From Eimeria necatrix (Eukaryota; Apicomplexa; Conoidasida; Eucoccidiorida; Eimeriidae): 14,341 nt of DNA. Location: the NCBI RefSeq assembly GCF_000499385.1, contig NW_013651708.1, positions 8,393-22,733 of the forward strand, in the 5' to 3' direction. Numbering within the stretch: position 1 is the first letter of the stretch; each line of letters opens with the position of its first letter. Positions 1 through 8,466 of the stretch are shown here, in pieces. The translations under genes were made by a program, and so were the position numbers. Below the pieces are notes generated by a model, which saw nothing but the letters and a program-made list of their open reading frames with translations, was not told the DNA's origin and ran no database searches.

Positions 1-119
1 GTGCACTCAGGCAACAGCAGTGGGACGGGATCGTCTCCTCCCTCACAGGTTCTGCATCTGTCGCAGTCCCAAAACTTGTGGGCGTTTTCATCCTCGCACT
101 TGGCATGGTAGCAGTGTGA
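1..119 (+). CDS. SAG: SAG family surface antigen, last exon only (SAG-A, 5' part lies outside the window)
   Basis: The window opens in the final intron of a SAG gene. The acceptor is the AG at 9-10, and the last exon runs from 11 to the TGA at 117-119. The exon is 109 nt (one base completing a split codon plus 36 codons including the stop), exactly the length of the SAG-B last exon. It encodes QQWDGIVSSLTG, a small-residue stretch and then a hydrophobic tail (LVGVFILALGMVAV) ending at the stop, which is the layout of a GPI-attachment signal. The same block QxxWxxIxxSLTGS appears in the last exons of the two complete genes downstream. Everything upstream, including the signal peptide and the cysteine-rich ectodomain, is off the left edge. 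The identity rests on the close match to the neighbouring copies, so it is firm at family level but not for a named member. Confidence 0.87.
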   Translation, partial: ALRQQQWDGIVSSLTGSASVAVPKLVGVFILALGMVAV

Positions 120-1357
120 CGTGTTGAAATGCCAGTTGGACAGGTGCGCGGTCTGAAAAGGCCTGCATCTAGTTGAGTTGGACGCCAATTACGGCACCAA
201 AGCTTCTTCCATTTGCTGCTGAAATTCTATTCCGTGATGGCAACTTGCTAGAGCAGTCTCACAAATCTAAGCAGATGCTTAAGCTTGACAACCGCGGAGT
301 ACTTACGTATTTGTAGACGTTAACGAATTTAAAAGGCATATGGCAAACAGAAACCACCCTTGCAGCGTTGTCGCCGCGTTGAGATCCAACTGAACTTGCG
401 ACTTCGCAGTACAATGGCACCAGTGTACATCTCCACCAACAGTGATTCTACTTAAACATCCATATAGGGTGGGCAACTGTCAGGGCACGTCCTACATTTT
501 GCGCAAGCTGTCTTCGCAATGTGTGATTTGGAAACGTCCTTGTTGCGCTTTTGACTTCGCCAATTTCGCTGTGGACTTGCAAATTTGTGACACTATTCTT
601 CAAGGAAACCAGCAGCTGTTAGGGTTCTGCTGAATAAACGCTACCGTTTCGGTTCCGTGTGCCATTGGGTAGTCCTTCATGTGGAGGCAGACGGATTTCG
701 GAGAACCAGCAGAAGCCGGCGTCTCCTTCCCAGCAAAATGCCTTCCCCTTCATCTCAGCAGTTCAGTATTCAAGTGCCACATAGTTTATGCTCATGCGTC
801 TCCTCTGTTTGGCTTCTTGTCGTGTTCTCTGAGGTGTGCAGCGTGGCTCGAGACTGGTGCCGCGAATTAGTGCGCCAAAAGCTACACAGTACGCTTAATG
901 CGGTGAAACTGGTCATAAAGAGCAAGCAAGACGAAGGAAAGAGGAGTTTTTTTTTGGAGGCCGCACTGATATGGATCACAGATATGAAAACACGAGGCAC
1001 ATGGCCGTGGCTGCTGGAGAGGATCCGTTACTCGCCAGAGTTCAATGCTCCAGTGTGGTGACTTCAAAATATTCAGCCCTCATAAACGTTTTTTCCGGTA
1101 TAGTTTTTCAAGGCCAGTTTATAAGGGAAACTGTTCGTTTTTTTTCAGTTGTGCCGATATCTCTGGAATAACTCTCGTGCCTGTCTTCAAGCAGGTTCGT
1201 CTCTGGTCGCACACGGACCACAAGGCGGCAGTGAAGAGCTCGCGGTGTTCGTTGTTTCAGCATCCGCTGTTCTTCAAACTTCCCTCTGCACTTGAGCGTT
1301 TGCTATTTTTCAACATTATCTGTATCTGTGGGATGCTTCGATTCCTTGTTGGCAGAG
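120..1357. other. Spacer between SAG-A and SAG-B, no supported gene
   Basis: About 1.24 kb separates the stop of SAG-A from the start of SAG-B. It should hold the 3' UTR of the first gene and the promoter and 5' UTR of the second. Short T-runs occur near 946-955 and 1137-1144; the second is followed by CAG. The longest reading frame (ATG at 738, ending 1061, 107 codons) has a hydrophobic stretch after its start but no recognisable family and no splice or homology support, so it is not called. Confidence 0.6.
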
Positions 1358-2491
1358 ATGCCACCGCCAAGCCTCGTGCGTGTTTTGAGTGCCTTGTTGC
1401 TACTGATCGCCCCAAGCACTGCCGCACTTGAAACAGACGCCGTAAAGTATACTGCGAGCCTGAGTGAGCGATAAAATGCATAACTACCACGCCCATATTT
1501 GCTGAAGCGTGAACTGGAGTGCATGTGTTGATTCCCATCACTAATCGTGGCCACGTCGCCTCAGCGTGTTGCTAATTGATTCAACGGGAGATCGGAGGTA
1601 CACAATGAAATCAAGTTCACTGCGTGCAGGTGGGAGCCCTGAGTGCCTAGACAAGGTTAATGCTGCCCGCGAAGCAGCTGGCTTTTCCAGCTTCACACAG
1701 GCCACGAATGGCAGCAACTTACAGGCTCCACAAGGAGATATTAGTGATGGCGAGTGGAAAAAAATGTGTGATTATTTAATACCAGTAAGTTTCCAAGTAA
1801 AACCTTCATTACTCTTGGAAGAAGGATGCCCTTTCGCAGGAGTGTGTATGCATGTGTGTTTGTGTGTGTGTATGTATGTGTATGCGGTCTCCTTCTGCCC
1901 CCTTCCTGCAGGCGCAAGAACAAACCTATAGCACTGCATCTTTCGAAGATGGAACATATGCGTTCAAGTCCCTGACTTCCGAGAAACCGGAATGCGAGAG
2001 TATAGTCAACTACTGGAAGACAGCATTCAAAAACTTCACGGGGCTCCCACCCTCACAGAATCAAGCCGCAGACCTGTACAGCAATCAACACAACATTTCC
2101 TTCGTCGCCCTGTATAACCCTTCAGCCAATGCCACGGCGGATTGCCGTGTCGCCACTTGCACGAAGTCGGCAAGTCCCGGCCCAACGTTTTTCAGTGATA
2201 GTGCGAGCGACGCTGCAGAGAAGGGCTATGCGCTGATTTGCAAGACGATGCCTACTGCTTTTAAAAGCAAAGATACTGCTCCTTTCACGTAAGGAAATAT
2301 TCGATTCCTCCCTGTCAATATCGCTGCTGTGACGGTTGTTGATTGCATGGAACACACTGGATCTACTGCTAATGTTACGCAGGCAGGACCAGTGGAATAT
2401 GATCACCGCGTCTCTCACAGGCTCTACAATAGCCGCAGCCCCACGCTTCTTCCTTTTGGTCATTTCAGCGCTTGGCATGATGATACTGTGA
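1358..2491 (+). CDS. SAG: SAG family GPI-anchored surface antigen, complete four-exon gene (SAG-B)
   Basis: Exons are 1358-1463, 1630-1784, 1912-2288 and 2383-2491, all with GT-AG introns of phase 1, 0 and 2; the spliced product is 248 aa. The start is the first ATG followed by a signal peptide (residues 1 to about 23, with the hydrophobic core LSALLLLIA). The ectodomain has the SAG pattern: CLDKVNAAREAAGF from residue 41, MCDYLIP at the exon 2/3 junction, NYWKTAFKNFTGLPP, NISFVALYNPS and ADCRVATCTK. Six cysteines are present (about 41, 82, 115, 165, 170, 197), matching SAG-C. Three N-x-S/T sequons occur in exon 3. The tail SLTGS followed by LLVISALGMMIL fits a GPI signal. Eimeria SAGs coat sporozoites or merozoites, and one solved member has a fold related to the CAP superfamily; the role here is inferred from that. 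Intron 2 carries a TG-rich tract. Exact stage and ligand cannot be read from sequence. Confidence 0.94.
1842..1884 (+). repeat. TG-rich microsatellite inside intron 2 of SAG-B
   Basis: A stretch of alternating TG with TATG variants lies in intron 2 of SAG-B, ending about 27 bp before the 3' splice site at 1910-1911. It is low-complexity DNA and probably length-variable. The equivalent intron of SAG-C (4094-4201) lacks it, so it arose or expanded after the two copies separated. Confidence 0.9.
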
Positions 2492-3631
2492 CGTTTCGGC
2501 CCATCGGCTATACGGCGAGGCGCTCACTGGCTTTTGCTTGCACCTAGGTGTGTGCTTAGGACGGCGCTTTTATGTTAGTATACGGGACAAAAAAATGCTC
2601 TCGCCTTTTTTTCAAGCACCAACTAGTGGGCAATTTTTTGGGACCTTCCACAACACTGGTTTGTAACTTTTACAAGCTTTCAGCATCCGCCAGGAATGCA
2701 ACAGAGAACCGTCACAAGGCTCACTATTAGCAGTCCGTATCAAGTTACTCCGAATGTAGAGGCATAACAAGGAAGCAGATTCATATACCACCGCACACCT
2801 TCGCACAATAGACACAACCTGCTGCATTTTTGTGATGAGGGCTTCCAGAAAACGTGCAGTGTTCTGGTGCCGTGAATTATCTAAAAATCCACACTTATTC
2901 TGTTCCCAGCACAAAGTACGTGTTTCTTTACACATAAATAGACTATAGGTGCGTCTGTGCCTAGGCAGAATGCTGTGTGGAGTTGCTAAGCTGGTCAGAA
3001 CCTGACAGAAGGCGCAGCCTCGTTCTCGCTGTTTCTGTGTTTTGTTATCAGTGCTCTGCTAGACGTGTTGTCACTGCGACATCTCTGTGAACAAGCGACT
3101 AGAGCACTTCTGTCTGCGCTTCCGCGCTAGAACCCGCTGGATGCCAAGGTTACCACTAGTCTCCACTGCTTCCTGCGAAATCCTGCTTTTTCGCTCCTCC
3201 CAGAATTTGCGTTGAAAGATGCAGGTGCTGGAGCAGCAAATTTCATTTTTGATCCTAGCAGAAATCGGACCTTATGGCGCAGTTGAGTAGGTGAGTCTAG
3301 TGCGCGCTCATGCTTCATCTGGTGGCGCGGTGTCTGGAGTATTTGCCCTTCACATCCTCTTAATCTTTCCATTAGACAGAAATTGCTGAAATACTAAAGT
3401 TCCATTGTTTTCTGGCCATTGTGAATTCGTTTGTGTAGACCGTCTGCAGAGACTGTGGAAAGGTTCGCGTCACGTGCTCAGCGATCCACTGCAACTCTAT
3501 GTTGGCGGAAGTGTGTTGGCTCAGCATTTCTTCCATCACCTGGTTCTCATTTTGCATCAACATAACTAAACCTTGTGTGCGCTACAATTGCCTGTTTATT
3601 ATTGTAGCTTTTAGAGATCAGTAAGGCAAAG
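2492..3631. other. Spacer between SAG-B and SAG-C, no supported gene
   Basis: About 1.14 kb separates the stop of SAG-B from the ATG of SAG-C, close to the 1.24 kb of the previous spacer. It presumably holds the 3' UTR of SAG-B and the promoter and leader of SAG-C. A 107-codon antisense frame (2612-2935) and two shorter antisense frames (3127-3372, 3372-3563) are open, but none has a recognisable domain or a conserved counterpart in the other spacer. No RNA gene or element was seen. Confidence 0.6.
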
Positions 3632-4805
3632 ATGACGCGCTTCGATTTGTTCTCTGGCGTGATCGGTCCGCTGCTGTTGCTGAGTGCCGCAAGCGTGAGC
3701 ACAGGAGAACCGGCAGATCAGCAGACAATCAACTATGCTGTCAAACTTGGTAAGAAGAGGCGCTGGCGTTGGTGTAGCTAACAGTTTCTAGAATTTCTTG
3801 ATTCGAGCTCGTTCGTGCGTGGTTTCTCTGGGAATTAACAAAGAATAGGGGGTTACACCACGGTGTGGCTCGTGCAGCTGGAAGCACTGCTGGAAAAGCC
3901 TGAAAAATGTTTGGTATGCCCGAATTCTGTTGCGGTAGGCGAAAATGCTCAGTGCCTTGACGAGGTCAACGCTGCTCGGGAGGCTGCTGGACTTTCCAAA
4001 TTTACAGGAGCAACAGACGCTGAAAAAAAACTGCCGACACCCAATTCAGAACTTGAAGACGACTGGAAAAAACTCTGCGAATATTTAATACCGGTAGGCT
4101 CGAGTCGGAAGTCATTAGTCCTTCATACCAACCTAACCACGGCATGCGTCTGTCTTGAGCATGCTGTTGGACCTGTCTCGCTTCCTTGCATGCTTTTCCA
4201 GACTACAGAGGACAACGGAGAGGCGAAAGTTACCGGAAGTCCCTTTAAGAGTGGCACATACGCTGTACAAGTGTTGACTTCAGAAACGCCGCAGTGCAGC
4301 GAAACAGTGGACTCTTGGAAGAAAGCATACAAAAATTTCTCCGGGCTCCCGCCGTCAAAGAGCCAAGACCCTGAGCTCTACAAAAAACAGGACAATATTT
4401 CGTTCGTGGCCCTGTATAACCCCTCAACAGAAGGCACTGCAGACTGCCGGGTCGCTACTTGCACGAAAACGGTAAGCGCTGGCGTAGGAGTGCTAAACGG
4501 TGGTGAGACAAGTCAGCCTACGGAGAGAGGCCAAGCGTTGATTTGCATGACTACTCCTGATGTCTTTCAAGATGCATCATCGGCCCCATTCACGTAAGCA
4601 ACGCAACGGTCCGTGGGCAACGGAGTGTCTCCCCACCACAAGGGAGTGCGAAACCCTCTTGATGGTATGCGTGTTTTGGCGGATGTTGCTCAGGCAAGAG
4701 CAGTGGGATAAGATCATTACCTCTCTCACCGGCTCCGCCTCTGCTGCAGTTCCACGCCTAACTGCTTTTGCTATTGTGTTGCTCAGCACGTTGCTGGTGC
4801 TGTGA
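3632..4805 (+). CDS. SAG: SAG family GPI-anchored surface antigen, complete four-exon gene (SAG-C)
   Basis: Exons are 3632-3749, 3939-4093, 4202-4593 and 4694-4805 with introns of phase 1, 0 and 2, giving 258 aa. Exon 1 supplies a signal peptide (VIGPLLLLSAASVSTG). The exon 2 acceptor was set at the AG before 3939 because the earlier AG near 3890 would lead into an in-frame TGA. Exon 2 is 155 nt, identical in length to that of SAG-B. Conserved blocks are CLDEVNAAREAAGL from residue 45, LCEYLIP, DSWKKAYKNFSGLPP, NISFVALYNPS and ADCRVATCTK. The six cysteines (about 45, 86, 123, 173, 178, 206) match SAG-B one for one. The C-terminus has SLTGSAS and a hydrophobic tail (LTAFAIVLLSTLLVL) for GPI attachment. 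Exon 3 is 15 nt longer than in SAG-B because of small in-frame differences near its start and after ATCTK. Predicted role: a surface antigen of an invasive stage. Confidence 0.94.
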
Positions 4806-5596
4806 CGGTGACAGCTGTCAGTGGCACACACAAAACGCTGCTCATCTGCACCCGCTTGAAATTTTTCACTATCATTGAACTGACATACCTACAGTATGAC
4901 AAACAATGCCTTTGCGTGTACTTGAACAGACAGAGCAAAGCAGCATTTGCTTGCTGAAAAGCAAACTATTCCTATATGTCAACTAGTCAGGAAAACTGGT
5001 ATTACACGCCAGCACCATCCAAAGTTAATCTGGAAAATCGTGCTTTGCAGCTACTGGTGTCATTTGAAACGCACCATTCAAGCCTTCACGTCGAGGGTGA
5101 CGTCGTTTTGGTGCGGTTCGCGTATGGTTGCCGCTACATATAAAGCAAGGCAGTGTGAAAGCTGCAGAGAAAGCAAGTAGCGTCCTCATCGATGCTCTAA
5201 GCGCAACTAAATGTGATAGATGACTAAGTGCAACAAAGGCTGGTTTACTCCATCGTTTCAAAGAGGCAGCGCACTCATAGGCCCACCGAGTGTACACACA
5301 TGTGATTGTTGACTACCTGCAGTGGACGCTGGTTTCCACCGTTTTTGAGAGATTTCATGGGACCGCCAGAACGATGGTTATCTACACCTAAGTTGTTTCG
5401 CACCTCTTAGTAGACGATTTTCCTTTCATCGGAGTTGAAACTTCACAACTGGCCAGCCACAATGCCTCCCAATAGGTCGCGGTCGTCTGTTGCCAGTGCA
5501 TCGTTGCGGTTGCTGAGCATTGGCTATAGCCCCAGATCGGCTCGCCTTCGCTTCTTGTGGTGTTCGGTTAACATGCTCAGATGTTTCTTGGCAGAG
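4806..5596. other. Spacer after SAG-C, no supported gene
   Basis: This 0.8 kb follows the last intact SAG gene and should contain its 3' UTR. Open frames of 77 codons (+, 4947-5180) and 90 codons (-, 5025-5297) have no recognisable features. An ATG at 5461 opens a 62-codon frame that runs into the decayed SAG exon 1, but there is no evidence that it is used. Confidence 0.55.
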
Positions 5597-6505
5597 CCAA
5601 CCTCCTACAAGTTGATCGGCCCTTTTCTTCGCTTACGTATCTGCTAGTGTTGGCCGCCCTCAGCGAAGGTGGCACAAAAAATGCTGGAGTACCTACCAAA
5701 TAAAGCACTGCATATCACACCAAGGTAGACTGCACCCACTCTACTGCCCACTTTCTCATGTACACGCCTTCTAATACAAGGTGAGTGGGGGTCTCAAACT
5801 CTACAACCACGCTCCGTGATTTTCCTTTTCTGTTCTCTGGCAAATGGAACTTCTGGAAAGCAATGCATTGGTATTCAATGCTCCAAAACTCTGTGGCTGC
5901 CACAAAAAACGTTGACTCCCTCCAAGGTTTCATCGGTGGTTGCCGCTTGTACCAAATACACACAGACACCGATAAAAGCCATTAACGGCAAATCCCGAAG
6001 TGATGGAGGCAACCAAGATCAAGAAAGGTGTAAAGCATTCACTAGCAGTAAATCGCTTGTGAGGAGGTAGCGCCTTCGATAATCTTTAGGGCATCCGTGG
6101 AACCCTGCGTTGCCTTCTTCCCCTCACAGACAACCTAACAAAGTTTCTGGTGGTTCATTTGAGAGTGATACTGAAAGCCCCAACATCACAGAGGCCAGGA
6201 TACAACGAAACCCTGGAAGAACAGGAAGAACCCTGGAAGAAACAGGACAGCGGAAAAGGCATAAACTTCGGTGGACTCCCGCACTAAATAATTTCGTCCA
6301 GAAATATACTTGGCAGTCATGTCAGCTGCTCATTCAAAGCCCTGCATGACCTTTAATTCGAGACCACTGCAGCTCGGTATCTGCGGTACGACGTTGGACT
6401 CTAGTGTGCCGCGGCTTGCAAAACAGGAAAGTCCAGCATACGGGGAGCGCATTTATGGCTTATTGCTGTATGGAATTATCTATTACATCATAATAAGCTT
6501 TCCAG
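5597..6505 (+). pseudogene. Decayed fourth SAG copy with remnants of exons 1, 2 and 3
   Basis: Three SAG exon remnants lie in order. Exon 1 (about 5597-5703) follows TTGGCAGAG, as in SAG-B, but the ATG expected at this point is gone; a signal-like LTYLLVLAALSEGGT is readable from 5632 and then meets a TAA. Exon 2 (about 5921-6047) reads KVSSVVAACTKYTQT, then reaches a cysteine 27 residues after AA (28 in SAG-B) and ends at a weakened donor GTAAAT in the same place as the SAG-B donor. Exon 3 starts after the acceptor at 6128-6129. It reads KVSGGSFESDT (SAG-C: KVTGSPFKSGT), then in another frame PWKK..INFGGLP with a stop, FKALHDL with a stop and FETTA, and finally in a third frame ESPAYGERIYGLLLY, which matches the ET(x4)ER(x3)LI region before the last cysteine. 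No last exon was found. The remnant cannot make a SAG protein. The match was made by eye and the ends are approximate. Confidence 0.77.
6211..6250 (+). repeat. Imperfect 20-bp tandem duplication in the decayed SAG exon 3
   Basis: The unit beginning CCCTGGAAGAA occurs at 6211-6230 and again at 6231-6250 with a few differences. A 20-bp duplication is not a multiple of three, so it shifts the reading frame inside the exon. It duplicates the WKK codons conserved in the intact genes. Confidence 0.85.
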
Positions 6506-6509
6506 CTTG

Positions 6510-8466
6510 ATTTTTTTCGATACCATTTGACTGAGTTCCGTTGCAAATGCGCTGTTGGCGTTAAAGTGGTCTATGTTGCTGTAAATGCAACAATGGAAGA
6601 ATACAGACCTGCCTTTAGTAGCTCTCAGTCGTTTCTTCGGACGTTATCTACCTTCCTAGCAGTTTAAGGCTGGTTGTTGTGATGATGTATAGCCTCGCTT
6701 GCCACCATCCGCGCAAGTTTGTGCATTTGTGTTATGAACTTCCGAGCTATTGAGCAGACTCTCACCGATTATAGCACACCTACAGTTGACACAGCTCTCC
6801 TTAATCCCCGCTTGTAGCCTTCACCATGACGCTAAGGTTCGTTGTCCCTTAAACAATCCAAGCTGACACGGCAGGCTCTGTTCCTCAGAAAAAGAGTTGT
6901 CATGTCCTACGTGTCCCGCCGCGACCGCTTTAAGCATGTGAAGTCAAGAAGATCGTCTCCAGAGGGCTTTGTTACGTTGTGTGTGTGTGTGTGGTGTGCT
7001 GCAACACCAAGTTGAGAAAATACACGCCCAGAGAATACGCTAATTTACATTGCTCAGGTCATCATTTCTTCTCATGCTTGACTGGGTGGAAGTTCACCTT
7101 AGAGAAAGAGCCACTGTTCTGCGGTCAGTAAACGAGCAGCTCTATCGAAAATAAAAGCAGGGCATTTCAATAAAAAGCGAGAGCTCTAAAGCTCCACTGT
7201 TCCAGCAAGCGCTCAATATCCGAAAGATTACCCGCTGACGTGCAGTAGCTGCTGTGCTGGTTTTCCGAAACCCAGCTTAATATGATTGAAGCACAAGGAT
7301 GCGCACAGGAGGAGATATCAAGAAAGGCAAAAGAATTAGCAGCGCACTTGCTCATTCCTAATGTATTGAAACTTCAGCGACCTCCATAGCCACTTTTCCC
7401 CACAGCCAAGAATGGTCCATGGACCCCAGCAGCTGCAGATTCAAAGGCTGCATTGCTCCCAAACTAAAACAGATTAACAAGCAGCAAAATTTTTACACCA
7501 AAGGATTGGCTTCACACGTAGCCGTTTGGACACCCTTGAGGACGTGTGAAGAAAACTGGCCAAGCGTACCTGGAGCAGCCTGATCATTGACCGTCTAGTA
7601 GCTGTTACTCCTGTTACGTACCGGCCAATGTGATGTGCATCCTAGGTTACCTTGCTCCGAACTAAAACAATCATGTCACGCCGTACCTATATATATGAAT
7701 CAAAAACTAGTGTGTGCCTCAATTGGCACTGGTGCGTAGGCGGGCCAACCCCAAAGGTGCATCTGAAGCATAGCGTGGATGCTTCCTCAAAATCATGTTG
7801 ACAACGGCGGGTCAGGCGATTTCCTTACACATTATCACTGTCGAGAGTGTGTTTGCGATCACGCTGATGACCCTGTGGCATTTCCCCGATCAACTCTGTG
7901 CAAGGGCAACTAGAAGCCGACAGATCTACAAATACTTTCGCTCCGCAGTGCGTTTGTGCCTCTTTCAGCAATATTTTACTCATCTCACAGTTTAGTTTGG
8001 TGTTCATTCCTATTCATTATAGTGCCTCTTACAAATGGTTCTGAGCTTCGAATTACACAAAAAATTGTGTACACACAAAGGCGCATGTATTATGCTGCCC
8101 ACTAACTCCGACGCTTTTGATTCAAAAGCGTTCATTCCGAAGGCGTGCATGAATGCTTCCTTGCTAATGCCATGACTGTGGAGATACAGTTTCTTCACTT
8201 CGACGCTCTCATCTAGTCATACGCACCACCACTGTTCACTCATTATAACAAATAACAAGCAGTTTGCAATTCCGTGGCGCCGTGGATGCCCACTGCTTGC
8301 TCATCAGAAGACATCGCCATTCTTGTTCGAGAGCTCCTTCCACCACTGAGTAGAGCATAAAGCATTCACGCAGGAAGTCATACGAGTGTAATTATAGACC
8401 ATTTTGTAGTTAACACAATTTCGTGTCACGATCGTATGATGGTAGCAAGTGCGGGAGGTACGTACC
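6510..8466. other. About 2 kb between the SAG array and TRM61, no supported gene
   Basis: This is the region between the decayed SAG copy and the 3' end of the convergent TRM61 gene. It holds a short (TG)8 run and a few open frames of about 60 codons (- strand 7167-7355 and 7825-8007, + strand 7795-7995). None shows a recognised motif, a repeated homologous copy or a convincing exon chain. A last exon for the decayed SAG copy was looked for around 6600-6720 and not found. Confidence 0.55.
6978..6993 (+). repeat. (TG)8 dinucleotide run
   Basis: Eight uninterrupted TG units lie in non-coding DNA. Confidence 0.95.

Noticed and set aside
657..1061. 134-codon + strand frame between SAG-A and SAG-B, with an internal ATG at 738 and a hydrophobic segment
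   Set aside because: It has no SAG cysteine pattern, no recognised domain, no visible exon partners and crosses a T-run. Such frames occur often by chance at this base composition.
2612..2935. 107-codon antisense frame downstream of SAG-B
   Set aside because: No recognisable motif and no counterpart in the other SAG spacer; it lies where the SAG-B 3' UTR is expected.
3885..3940. Earlier acceptor (CGTGCAG, near 3879) for SAG-C exon 2
   Set aside because: Splicing there puts an in-frame TGA a few codons later. The AG at 3937-3938 restores the family frame and the 155-nt exon length.
5785..6070. Initial reading of the CTK-containing remnant as the end of SAG exon 3
   Set aside because: The AACTK match and a 24-residue spacing to the next cysteine suggested exon 3, but the order of remnants, the KV..AA..YTQT match and the donor position fit exon 2 better.
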